Shown piece after piece: positions 45,846-54,900 of a DNA stretch of 64,000 nt (the stretch's first letter is position 1; the number at the start of each line of letters is the position of its first letter). The notes below the pieces were generated by a model. The model saw only the letters and a list, made by a program, of their open reading frames with translations. It searched no databases and had not been told where the DNA came from. The stretch is taken from contig NC_009767.1 in NCBI RefSeq assembly GCF_000017805.1, positions 5,252,001 through 5,316,000 on the forward strand, in the 5' to 3' direction. Origin of the DNA: Roseiflexus castenholzii DSM 13941. GTDB lineage: Bacteria > Chloroflexota > Chloroflexia > Chloroflexales > Roseiflexaceae. A program made the position numbers and the translations under genes.

Positions 45846-46890
45846 CGCCCCCTTCGTGAGCGGACGAGGTTTTTTTGCGTGAGCGCCGCCGCGACGGTGC
45901 AGCGCCATCACGGGCGATCACGCGTTCGATGGCGGCATCTTCGAGCGCAAGGGCAGCGGCATATTCATCGATCTGCACGCTGCGTCGTTGCCGAAGCGCA
46001 AGGATGGCCACGTGCCGAATATCGTCGATTGTGGCCGTCAGGCGAAAATCAGCAGCAGCGCGCGCCCGCGCCGCTTCGAACAACGCAATCTCTGCGCGAT
46101 GCGAAGGAATGGCAAGCCGCTGGATGCAGTCGATGGCAAACCGCTCGGCGGCCGGGTCGATCGTCACCTGGGGCAGGATCTCGCGCGCCGCCGCGATTTC
46201 CTGTTTCAGTTTGCCGGTTTCATCGGCATACTCGGCGCGAAATGCTTCCGGATGTTCGCGGAAGCGACGTGCGCGCCGGTAAATCTCCAGTCGCTGATTG
46301 CGATCCATTAATGGCGCCACCCATACCCGCAACCCGAACCGATCAAGAATCTGCGGGCGGAGCGCCCCCTCTTGTGGATTCATCGAACCGATCAGCACGA
46401 ATTGCGATGGATAGAGCCGCGTCATCGGTCCACGCCGCACAAAGGTGCGCCCCTGCGCCGCCGCGTCGAGAATAGCATCGACGACCCGCGCATCGAGCAG
46501 ATTGACCTCATCGATGTACAGCACGTTGCGATGCGCGCGCGCCAGGACGCCTTCTTCCAACATGACCCGCTGCTGTTCGAGCGCCACGCGCTCATTAATG
46601 CCGCCCACCACATCTTCCATGCGCGCGTTGAGCGGCAGTTCGATGATGCGCATAGGGCGACGGCGTTTGACCGGGGCGCCCGCTTCGTCGGTTTCTTCGA
46701 TATCGACCAGCGGCATCACATCGAGCAGCCCGCGCACCGCAGTCGTTTTGCCAACGCCGTAAGGACCGATCAGCAGCACACCTCCCACCTGCGGATTGAT
46801 CAACGCCAGCACAAGCGCCGTTTTCAACTCCGCCTGACCGACAATCGCCAGGAATGGGTAGGGCAGCACGTCGTCCATACCGGCACTCAC
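45790..46890 (-). CDS. ChlI/BchI-like AAA+ ATPase
   Basis: The 366-residue protein resembles the I subunit of magnesium chelatase: YPFLAIVGQAELKTALVLAL, Walker A LIGPYGVGKTTAVR, NARMEDVVGGIN, Walker B VLYIDEVNLLD, sensor 1 FVLIGSMNPQEG and an arginine-finger region. The usual cysteine-containing insert of photosynthetic BchI is reduced, and a basic tail (RRRSRKKTSS) is added. No other pigment gene is near, so it is more likely a paralogue than the working BchI. Its GTG start overlaps the stop of the DUF503 gene (GTGA, 46887-46890), which makes it the last gene of a five-gene operon. The last 18 codons lie opposite the McrB-like gene. Confidence 0.75.
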   Translation of the reverse strand: MSAGMDDVLPYPFLAIVGQAELKTALVLALINPQVGGVLLIGPYGVGKTTAVRGLLDVMPLVDIEETDEAGAPVKRRRPMRIIELPLNARMEDVVGGINERVALEQQRVMLEEGVLARAHRNVLYIDEVNLLDARVVDAILDAAAQGRTFVRRGPMTRLYPSQFVLIGSMNPQEGALRPQILDRFGLRVWVAPLMDRNQRLEIYRRARRFREHPEAFRAEYADETGKLKQEIAAAREILPQVTIDPAAERFAIDCIQRLAIPSHRAEIALFEAARARAAADFRLTATIDDIRHVAILALRQRRSVQIDEYAAALALEDAAIERVIARDGAAPSRRRSRKKTSSAHEGGVTLPMPAEAAGQDRSSDT

Positions 46891-47171
46891 AAGAGTTCAA
46901 TGTCGGCAGCAAGAATTTCGAGGTCGGGGCGTTCTTCTTCGATCCAGCGCAACACCGCCTGGATCTGCCCTTCGACATAATCGCCCGATCCCGACACGCA
47001 GGCGATGCCGATGACGGCGCGCCCATGATTGTCGTGCGCATCGACCTCGGTGACCGACACATTAAAGCGGTTGCGCATTCTGCCCAGCAACGATTTCACA
47101 ATGCTTCGCTTCTCCTTCAACGAGCGAATGCCGGGCAGACGCAGGGTGACCATGCAGGCTGCAACAATCAT
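46887..47171 (-). CDS. DUF503 (YlxP-like) protein
   Basis: This 94-residue protein matches the DUF503 family: an N-terminal MIVAACMVTLRLPGIRSLKEKR with the conserved SLKEKR, then FNVSVTEVDAHDNHGRAVIG. YlxP of Firmicutes is encoded near ribosome-maturation genes, and its role is poorly known. It is 18 bp downstream of the Lon-N-type gene and overlaps the start of the ChlI-like gene. Confidence 0.88.
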   Translation of the reverse strand: MIVAACMVTLRLPGIRSLKEKRSIVKSLLGRMRNRFNVSVTEVDAHDNHGRAVIGIACVSGSGDYVEGQIQAVLRWIEEERPDLEILAADIELL

Positions 47172-47189
47172 TGCTCGAATGCGATCGGG

Positions 47190-47891
47190 TTAGTTCCACG
47201 ACCAGGGCCATGCATCGCCAGCGCGTCGGCGAGCAGTGCGCGGGAGCAGAGCGATCTCCACATTAAGCATCCCGGTCACTTCACGCAGGCGCGTGGCGAC
47301 ATCGCTCTCCAGCCAGCGCTGTTTCCGCTGATTGTCCACACGGAAGCGATGCGCCAGCCAGTAGGAGAGTTCAACGGCATCGACCGGCAACTCCTCATAA
47401 TCGTACTCTCTTCCGGTGACACGCGTCATGGTCTGCCAGTACTGTTCATAGGTCTGGCGCAGTCTGGTGATTTCTGCGCCCGAAAGGGTTGACGTGTCTT
47501 CTGCCAGTTGCGACACCGAGGCGACGAGATACGGTTGGTGCTGAATGATGTATTGCACACGGAAGCGACGTTGCCCCTGGGCAATCAGCAGGTAACGCCC
47601 ATCATCGAACTGCTGGCTTTCGGTGATGCGCGCAATCGTGCCGATCTCAAAGGGAACGACCGCCTCACGCACGATGTCGTCCTCCTCCACATTCAACTGA
47701 CGACGCAGACTACGAATGAAGGGGTCGTCGGGGCTGACCTCGCTGCCAGAGCGGAGCAGCACGACCCCGAACGGTTGCTGCTGCGCCAGGCACTGGCCAA
47801 TCATCAGGCGGTACCGTTCCTCAAAGATATGGAGCGAAATCGGTGCGCCGGGAAACAGCACCGTATGTAAGGGGAACAGCGGCAATTTCAT
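47190..47891 (-). CDS. Lon substrate-binding (LAN) domain protein
   Basis: This 233-residue protein is formed by the Lon N-terminal substrate-recognition domain without ATPase or protease parts. It shows LPLFPLHTVLFPGAPISLHIFEERYR, FGVVLLRSG, then EIGTIARITESQQFDDGRYLLIAQGQRRF and a helical C-terminal half. Free-standing versions are common; the role is presumed to be protein binding. It begins 3 bp after the ArgJ-like stop, clearly in the same operon. Confidence 0.87.
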   Translation of the reverse strand: MKLPLFPLHTVLFPGAPISLHIFEERYRLMIGQCLAQQQPFGVVLLRSGSEVSPDDPFIRSLRRQLNVEEDDIVREAVVPFEIGTIARITESQQFDDGRYLLIAQGQRRFRVQYIIQHQPYLVASVSQLAEDTSTLSGAEITRLRQTYEQYWQTMTRVTGREYDYEELPVDAVELSYWLAHRFRVDNQRKQRWLESDVATRLREVTGMLNVEIALLPRTARRRAGDAWPWSWN

Positions 47892-47894
47892 AGG

Positions 47895-49088
47895 TTATGG
47901 CTCCATACCGGTCGTACACGTCCATACGGTTGCCGTACCGGCGCCGGTATGCAGGTCGATCGCCAACTCGACTTCCGGACCGGATAGCGCCTGCACCAGC
48001 GCCGTCGGATCGAAACGCACCGGCGCTCCATCATCCATCACCGTGACGGCGCCGATGCGCAGTTCAAGCATATCGGGGCGCAGGTCCACGCCGCTTGCGC
48101 CGACGGCGACGAGCATCCCGCCCCAATCGGGTAGATTGCGCGCGCACATATGGCGCACGGCTGTCGACCGAGCAACCGCGCGCGCCACCTGCGAGGCGGC
48201 GGCATCGTTGGATGCGCCACGCACCGTAATGAGGATATGCTTCCCACCCGACGCTGCATCACGCAACACCTGCTGCGCCAGATCGTGGCACAGCGCATCG
48301 AGCGCCTGTTGCCAGACGCCGAGTTCGCGCGATCCATCAATAATCGGCGGGCCTCCAGCCGCGCCGTTTGCCAGCACCAGCACCGCATCGTTTGGGCTCA
48401 TATCGCCGTCGATGTGCAACCTTCCGAACGAACGATTGACACTCTGGTCGAGCGCACGCATCAACAAGCGCGACTCAATCGGCGCGTCGGTGGTGATCAC
48501 GCAGAGCAGCGTGGCAAGGTGCGGGCTGACCATGCGCGTTCCTTTCGCCATACCGGCCAACGTGACCGTTCGCCCTTCGCGCAGCGACACGCGGAAGGCG
48601 CGTTCTTTTGGGCGCGTATCGCTCGTCAGGATCGCAAGCGCTGCGCGGCGCCCGCCATTACTGTCCAGTTCAGACGCTGCACGCCGGATTCCTTCTCGCA
48701 TACGGTCGAGCGGCGGTGCAACGCCGATCTGCCCGGTTGAAAGCATCAACACGCTATCGCGCGGTATTTCGAGTTCATCGGCTGCAATCTTGGCGCACTC
48801 CACGACGGTCGCAAGTCCCGGTTGACCGGTACCGGCGTTGGCATGCCCGGCATTGATGACGACAGCGCGGATGGCATCGCGGTTCCGCGCCAGGATCGCC
48901 TGATTGAAGAAAATCGGCGCAGCCACGATCAGGTTCGTCGTAAAGAGCGCCCCGACACGGCAGGGCAATTGTGAGTAGACGATTGCCAGATCGCGTGCGC
49001 GAATCTCCTTCAATCCGCAGGAAACGCCGGTGGCACGAAATCCTGCCGGACTCGAAATATGACCATCTTCGATAATATTGTAACTCAT
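47895..49088 (-). CDS. argJ: ArgJ-like ornithine/glutamate acetyltransferase, short C-terminus
   Basis: This 397-residue protein belongs to the ArgJ family, which recycles the acetyl group between N-acetylornithine and glutamate in arginine synthesis. It shows SPAGFRATGVSCGLK, VVINAGHANAGTG, LMLSTGQIG, the cleavage-site region MAKGTRMVSPHLATLL with the threonine nucleophile, and HIDGDMSPNDAVLVLANG. Several positions differ from the usual form (KGSGMI is KGTRMV), and the end is shortened: after ATVWTC the chain stops within six residues, where the family normally continues with a DLTxxYVxINAxY-type tail that closes the active site. It may be a divergent paralogue. It lies between the RlmI-like and Lon-N-type genes with gaps of 3-6 bp. 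Confidence 0.78.
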   Translation of the reverse strand: MSYNIIEDGHISSPAGFRATGVSCGLKEIRARDLAIVYSQLPCRVGALFTTNLIVAAPIFFNQAILARNRDAIRAVVINAGHANAGTGQPGLATVVECAKIAADELEIPRDSVLMLSTGQIGVAPPLDRMREGIRRAASELDSNGGRRAALAILTSDTRPKERAFRVSLREGRTVTLAGMAKGTRMVSPHLATLLCVITTDAPIESRLLMRALDQSVNRSFGRLHIDGDMSPNDAVLVLANGAAGGPPIIDGSRELGVWQQALDALCHDLAQQVLRDAASGGKHILITVRGASNDAAASQVARAVARSTAVRHMCARNLPDWGGMLVAVGASGVDLRPDMLELRIGAVTVMDDGAPVRFDPTALVQALSGPEVELAIDLHTGAGTATVWTCTTGMEP

Positions 49089-49094
49089 GGCGAT

Positions 49095-50285
49095 CTACCA
49101 GACACGACAGATCAGACCTTTCAGATATGCTCCTTCGGGAAATGTCAGCAACACCGGATGATCGGGGCTTTGCGTTAACCGCTCGATGATCTGCGCTTCA
49201 CGGCGCGCATCGAGCGCAGCACCAAAGACAATCTTCTGAAACAGATCGCTCGACACCAGACCGGAGCAGGAGAACGTCGCCAGAATCCCGCAGGGGCGCA
49301 GCAACTGCATTGCCAGCACATTGATGTCCTTATACCCACGGGTTGCCCGTTCGACCTGCGCCTGCGTATGGGCAAATTTGGGCGGGTCGAGCACAACGAC
49401 GTCAAAGCGGCGTTGTTCATCGCGGTAACGCCGTAACATCTGAAACACATCCGCCGCAACCGTTTCGACCGGGGTAGCAATGGCGTTGAGGGCAAGCCCA
49501 GCGCGGAGCATCTCAAGCGCGGACTCGCTGGTATCGAGAGCAATTGCGTGACGAGCGCCAGCACGCGCTGCCGCAATGGTAAAGCCGCCAGCGTAGCAGA
49601 AGCAGTCCAGCATCTCTGCGCCGGTGCAATGCATGGCGACCCGCCACCGATTGAACGCTTGGTCGAGGTAAGCGCCGGTTTTTTGACCGGTGCGGAGATC
49701 GACCGCGTGCCAGAGATCGCCGGGCAACCGCACATGCACACAATCGGGCGGCGTTTCGCCCCACAGTACGCCCGACGCTGGCGGCAACCCTTCCTTCTCA
49801 CGAACGTCAGATTCGCTCCGCTCGTAGATGCCGCGCGGCACAAGCGTCTCCGCCAGCACGCGCGTGATCGCCGCACGGCGCAGCGCCATCGCCTGAGTCA
49901 GCAGTTGCACCACCAAAAACCCGGCGTAGTAATCGACGATCAGGCCGGGAATACCGTCGGATTCGGCATAGACCAGGCGACACGCCCCATCGTCGGTGAG
50001 CATGCCCAGTCTGCGACGACCGTCAATGGCGCGCTCGATACGGCGCCGGATCAGTGCGTCATCAATCGGCTCATCCGGATTCCACGTGAACAGGCGAACG
50101 CGGATCTGCGATCCGTCACTCCAGCAACCGCGCGCCAGCCACTCGCCGCTGGCCGCCTGCACATCGACCACCTCGCCGCGATCGGGGAACCGACCCTGAA
50201 TGCGCGCAATCGCTCCAGAAAACACCCATGGGTGCCGTTGAACCACAGGTCGTTCTTTACCGGGATGCAATATGACGATTGCCAT
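49095..50285 (-). CDS. RlmI-like rRNA methyltransferase, second copy
   Basis: The 396-residue protein has the same design as the one at 34524-35732: PUA-like start (ILHPGKERPVVQRHPWVFSGAI), the KTGAYLDQAFNRWR segment, SAM site LDCFCYAGGFTIAAARAGA, LDPPKFAHTQ and catalytic ATFSCSGLV. Sequence identity between the two is modest, so they are old paralogues probably acting on different cytosines. It is the first gene of the operon that continues with argJ, the Lon-N-type gene, DUF503 and the ChlI-like gene. No ribosome site is obvious before ATG 50285. Confidence 0.85.
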   Translation of the reverse strand: MAIVILHPGKERPVVQRHPWVFSGAIARIQGRFPDRGEVVDVQAASGEWLARGCWSDGSQIRVRLFTWNPDEPIDDALIRRRIERAIDGRRRLGMLTDDGACRLVYAESDGIPGLIVDYYAGFLVVQLLTQAMALRRAAITRVLAETLVPRGIYERSESDVREKEGLPPASGVLWGETPPDCVHVRLPGDLWHAVDLRTGQKTGAYLDQAFNRWRVAMHCTGAEMLDCFCYAGGFTIAAARAGARHAIALDTSESALEMLRAGLALNAIATPVETVAADVFQMLRRYRDEQRRFDVVVLDPPKFAHTQAQVERATRGYKDINVLAMQLLRPCGILATFSCSGLVSSDLFQKIVFGAALDARREAQIIERLTQSPDHPVLLTFPEGAYLKGLICRVW

Positions 50286-50324
50286 CGTGTATGACGCACT
50301 GTCACAGGTATCGTTCTACTGTAA

Positions 50325-50410
50325 CACGCTTATGAGGGATGGTCAAGGTTTCCCCGACCGCGTTATCTCGCACCACACTGCGTGCCGCACCACGCTTATG
50401 AGGGATGGTC
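50325..50410. repeat. Direct repeat in a gene gap
   Basis: The 20-bp sequence CACGCTTATGAGGGATGGTC occurs at 50325-50344 and again at 50391-50410, each followed by a similar AAGTTCCCC-like tail. The pair lies between the stop of the lyxose isomerase gene and the start of the RlmI-like gene. Confidence 0.7.
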
Positions 50411-50430
50411 GAAGTTCCCCTGCACCCACC

Positions 50431-51114
50431 TCAAGACACCACATAGAAGCGCTCATAATCGGTGCAGAGCAGATAGAGTGGCGGCTCGTCCTCATCGATG
50501 TGCGGAAACCGTCCGATCGGTTGCAGAAAGCGATTATCGGCAGCATCGTCGTTGAGCGACGACACCTCGCCAACCAGCACGCGCCCTCCTTCGCCCCAGA
50601 AGGCGTGGTATAGTCGTGGCGGGAGCGTGATACTCTCACCGGGTCGAAGCCGCACAACACTGCCCGCAGCGACGGTGCGACGAACGCCATCGAGGGAAAT
50701 GTCGATAGACTGCGATGCATCGATCTGTTCATCGGGGGTGGAAGCGTAAAGTTGAACAACGAGCGTAGCGCCACTACGATTGATGATGTCTTCGGTTTTG
50801 CGCCAGTGGAAATGGAGCGGGGTCACCTGTCCATCTTCGACGATCAGAATCTTTTCGGCATACGGTTTCTTCGCAGGATCGCGGGGGTTGCCATTGCGGA
50901 GGGTAAACAGGGTCAGTCCCGTGCGCACAAAGTCGCCGGTTCCAAAATCGGTGACATCCCAACCGAGACGGTTATCGACGATCTCGGCACATTCGGGTCC
51001 GCGCGCACGCCACTCGTCCGGCGTCCAATACGCAAATGGCGGCAGACAGAACCCGCGTTCGCGGATGAACGTATCGGCGGCGCGCAGAATGGCGTTGATG
51101 GTCGAGCGTTTCAT
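50431..51114 (-). CDS. D-lyxose ketol-isomerase-like cupin
   Basis: The 227-residue protein matches the cupin-type D-lyxose isomerase family, which interconverts D-lyxose and D-xylulose (and mannose and fructose in some members). It shows a helical N-terminal part (LPPFAYWTPDEWRARG), a metal site PLHFHWRKTEDIINRSG with two histidines and a glutamate, and a third histidine in LPPRLYHAFWG. All metal ligands are present. It starts 1 bp after the stop of the formylglycine-enzyme-like gene, so the two are co-translated. No other pentose gene is nearby. Confidence 0.83.
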   Translation of the reverse strand: MKRSTINAILRAADTFIRERGFCLPPFAYWTPDEWRARGPECAEIVDNRLGWDVTDFGTGDFVRTGLTLFTLRNGNPRDPAKKPYAEKILIVEDGQVTPLHFHWRKTEDIINRSGATLVVQLYASTPDEQIDASQSIDISLDGVRRTVAAGSVVRLRPGESITLPPRLYHAFWGEGGRVLVGEVSSLNDDAADNRFLQPIGRFPHIDEDEPPLYLLCTDYERFYVVS

Positions 51115-51115
51115 A

Positions 51116-51877
51116 TCACATCACACTAAATGCCAGTCGGAAACCAAGAAACTCGTTACAAACGGTTGGATCGAGGCGAAGGCGACAGGCACAGCGGGCA
51201 AAACTGCGCGGGTTGGCAAACGAACCGCCGCGCAGGATACGCCTGCCAGGGGCGTCGAGATCTTCGCGCCCATCGTCGGGTCGATAGGGATACGCCGCAT
51301 CGAGCGATACCGTCCATTCCCAGATATTGCCTGCCATATCGAGACAACCGAACGGGCTTGCGCCGGAGGGCTTCATCCCAACCGGCATTATGCCGCTGTT
51401 TCCGCCATCGCGCGTATTGGCGCGCGCCGGGTCCCAGCCATCGCCCCAGGGAAAACGCCGTCCGTCGCTGCCACGGGCGGCATACTCCCATTCAGCCTCC
51501 GTCGGCAACCGATATGGCGTCGCAGTCGTTTCGCTCAGCCAGCGACAAAACTGCTGCGCTTCCTTCCAACTCACATCGACCACCGGGTAATCGCGCAGGT
51601 TGTCGGGAGGCGCTGCGCCACGCCAGACGAGCGGTGGACGGGCTTCGGCGTCGGCGACATACGCAGCGTACAGCGCATTGGTCACCGGTACGCGCGCGAT
51701 GGCGAACGGCTTCAGGGTCAGCGTATGCTGTGGCGCCTCTTCGCGGTACGATTCACGTGTGCCGCCAAAGACTTTCGCCAGCGCGCCAAGTTCGTGTTCT
51801 GGCGTCCCCATAATGAATGGTTGTGACGGCACAAAGACGAAATCCGGCAAAAGGTCGGAAACGTCGGCGGGATTCAT
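51116..51877 (-). CDS. Formylglycine-generating enzyme (SUMF1/FGE) domain protein
   Basis: The 253-residue protein is an FGE-sulfatase domain. It starts DFVFVPSQPFIMGTPEHE and shows PVTNALYAAYV, VSWKEAQQFCRWL, RLPTEAEWEYAARG, the conserved PWGDGW and MAGNIWEWT, and ends with RGGSFAN and GFRLA. True FGE activity needs two cysteines near the end; here Cys occurs in SFARCACRLRLDPTVC, so activity is possible but not sure. Many homologues serve in hydroxylation, ergothioneine synthesis or binding instead. GGAGGAGG precedes ATG 51877. It sits 24 bp after the SbcC gene. Confidence 0.8.
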   Translation of the reverse strand: MNPADVSDLLPDFVFVPSQPFIMGTPEHELGALAKVFGGTRESYREEAPQHTLTLKPFAIARVPVTNALYAAYVADAEARPPLVWRGAAPPDNLRDYPVVDVSWKEAQQFCRWLSETTATPYRLPTEAEWEYAARGSDGRRFPWGDGWDPARANTRDGGNSGIMPVGMKPSGASPFGCLDMAGNIWEWTVSLDAAYPYRPDDGREDLDAPGRRILRGGSFANPRSFARCACRLRLDPTVCNEFLGFRLAFSVM

Positions 51878-51901
51878 CGACCTCCTCCTGAACGGTGACG
51901 G

Positions 51902-54900
51902 TCACGCGAGACTCCAGACGCTGCCGTGCGGCGTTTTGACAATTTCGATCTGCACAGGAAACATATCCTTCAATTCCTGAATGTGCGTGATCACCAGCAC
52001 ACGGCGAAAGTCGTGCTGAACCGAGATGATCGCCTCAACCAGGCGTTCGCGTCCGCGCGCGTCCTGCGAGCCGAACCCTTCATCGATGATCAGGGTCTCG
52101 AGGCGCGCGCCAGCGCGGCGCGCCAGCAGTTTCGAGAGCGCGATCCGGATGGCGAAGTCGAGACGGAACGCTTCACCACCGCTATAGGCGTCGTAGACGC
52201 GCGTACCGAGCGCATCAGCGATTTTGATCTCCAGCGTTTCGACGACATCGCCCTTCTTCGTATCGCGCTGCGTCTCGAACGTCAGATGCAACTGATTATC
52301 GGTCATCCGGTCGAGGAGGCGATTGGCTTCACGCTCCAGTTCGGGAAGAGCGGTTTCAATCAGCATCGCCTGAACGCCCTTTTTGCCAAACGCCAGGGTC
52401 AATTCATCGAACAGACTTTTCCGTTCGAGAAGCGCCAGGCGGAGCGCTTCGGCATCAGCGAGGCCGCGCGCAGCTTCCTCAGCGCGGCGCAGGTTCGCCT
52501 CGTGTTCGCCAAGGTCCTTCTGGAACGCCAGCAATTCGCGGTGGAGGTCGTCGAGCCTGGCTCTGGCGGCGTCGCGCGCGCGCGCGGCGGGCGCCAGGTC
52601 GCGCAGGCGTTCATCGAGGCGTTGCACCTCGGCTTCGTCGGAGGCGATCTGCGCGTCAAGTTGCCGGAGGCGCTCCGCCGCGCGCGCGATGTCATCGTCG
52701 TTCTCGGCAATCCACTCTTCAGCGTGTTGCAGGCGCGTCAGGTCTTCCTCCCAACGAGTCAACGCCTGTGCCTCAGCCTTCGCCTGATCATACCGTTCGC
52801 GGCTATACCCCAACGCCGCAATCTGCTCGTCGAGCGTGGCAAGCGCTGCGCGCTCGTCGTGCGCAAAATCGTTCTGCGCCAGGCGTCTGCTCAATTCCGC
52901 GACAATCTGCTCCTGTTCGTGCAACGCCGGGTCGTCGTCGTCGATCTGCCGGATTTCACGGTGCAGCGCATCGACCTGCGCCTGAAGCGTCGCCTGTTCG
53001 CGGCTGCGATTCTCGAGGGCGGCAACCTGGCGATCAAGCGCGCCGATTTCACGTTCGAGCGTCTCGATGGCGCCAAGCGCCGTCATCTCGGCATCGATGC
53101 GCTTCAACTCTTCGCGCGCCGCCAACTCATAATCGTTCTTCATCAGGCGCATCGCCACATCATCATGCAGGCGCTGCGCCTCGATCTGTTGCTGGCGAAG
53201 TGTGTCGCATCTGGCAAGGTCGCTTTCCAGACGCGCAATGCGCCCCTGAAGATCGGGAAGCGCAGCAATACGGTTCTCGGCAGCACGAATGTCGTTGCGC
53301 AGGCGTTTGAGCTGCGCTTCGAGCTGATCGGCATCGCGTTTGGCAGCGGCATACCACTGGCGCAGCGCCTGACGCTCACGCTCGTATTCCGCCTGGATGT
53401 GGACAATGCCGTCGTGACCGAGTTCGCTCTTGCAGAGCGGGCACACCGTCACATCAGGACCAAGCAAGCGTAGTTTTTCGTTGATCTGCTCACCCTGTCG
53501 TCGAACCGTCTCGCATTCAGCGCGGATGCCGCCAACCTGCTCGGCAAGGACGCGCTCATCGTTGCGGAGTATTTCAAGGCAGTCTTTTTCTTCGTTGATC
53601 CGGGTGCGTTCCGCGAGCGCTTCGGCAAGTTCGGCGCGCCAGCGCGTTTCGTGTTTCAGTTGATCTGCCAGCGTGCGCAGAATTCGCTTCTGCTCCTCGC
53701 GCGTGGCGACCAGCGAGTCGTGTTTCAGTTTGATATCCCCTTCCAGCTCCGTGCGGCGGCGCAGCAGCTCATTGACGCGACGGAGGCGGTCGGTCAGGTC
53801 AGTACGGCGGGTGCGCGCAGCCGACAACGCCTCTATCATCGGCGTCTGATCCGTCAACTGTGCCGCCAGGCGCTCCCGTTCCGCCACCAGTTTCGGGCGG
53901 CGAGCAGCACGTTCGCGCATCGTCTGCACCTGCGTCTCAGCAACGCGCAGATCGGCACGGAGAGCGTGTTCGGCTTCGGCAAGCGCCTGCACGAGGGTCG
54001 CGCGACGCTGCTGAAGCCGATCATACTCATCGCGCAGCGCGGCGAGGCGATCACGCTCTGCTTCGGCAGCGCGCAGCGCGCGAATGCCTTCCTCAATCTC
54101 GGCACGGCGCGCAATCCAGCCCTCAGCGCGTTCCCGGATGTCCATCTGCCGATCCAGCCACTGCTTCTGCGCATCCCTTTCGGCGCGGCGCTGATGAATC
54201 TGCTCCTGACGGTTATCGCGGATAGTGCGCACTGTTTCGAGTTCCTGCACTTTGGCAACCGCCGCTTGGAACGCCTGTTCCGCTTCTGTGATGCGCTGCC
54301 GCGCATCTGCGACACGCTGTTCAGCGTCGCGCACGAACCCCACGAGCACGTCGCGTCGTTCCGCCTGGCGGCGCAATTCGCCGATCTGACCTTCGAGACC
54401 GCGGATCTGCCCTTCGATGGCGCGCGCGCGCTCCTTCGCCCGACTTTCCAGGTCCTCATACACGCTCAAACCAAGAATATCCGCCAGCACCTGCTTCCGT
54501 TTCGCCGGTTCTTTGCGGGTGAACTCATCGGCGTGTCCCTGGCGGAGATACGCCGAATTGGCGAAGACCTCATAATCCATGCGCAGCGTGCGGATGATCA
54601 ACTGCTGCGTTTCACGAATGCCACCTGGGGTCAGCGAGCGCCAGCCGTTCTCATCGCGCACCTGGAAGTCGAGCTGGCTCTGACCGCCGCGCTTGCCGCG
54701 GATACGGCGGCGGATCACCCGATAATCCTGCCCATCGAGGGTGAACTCCAGGTCCACCATCATCTCGGTGGCGCCAAGCGCTACCAGATCATCGTCGCTC
54801 TTCAGACGCGCTTCACCCCATAATGCCCAGGTGATCGCATCGAGCAGCGCCGATTTGCCGGCGCCATTGTCACCCGCCAGACACGCAATCGAGATGCCGT

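Noticed and set aside
45790..46890. Calling the ChlI-like protein the working BchI of bacteriochlorophyll synthesis
   Set aside because: The insert typical of BchI is reduced, a basic tail is added and no pigment gene is nearby; a paralogue is more likely.
51926..53473. Long plus-strand open frame opposite sbcC
   Set aside because: Antisense shadow of a GC-rich coiled-coil gene with clear SbcC motifs on the minus strand; no family features or ribosome site.
53651..54823. Second long plus-strand open frame opposite sbcC
   Set aside because: Also a shadow of the sbcC coiled coil; composition is arginine/leucine-rich without motifs.
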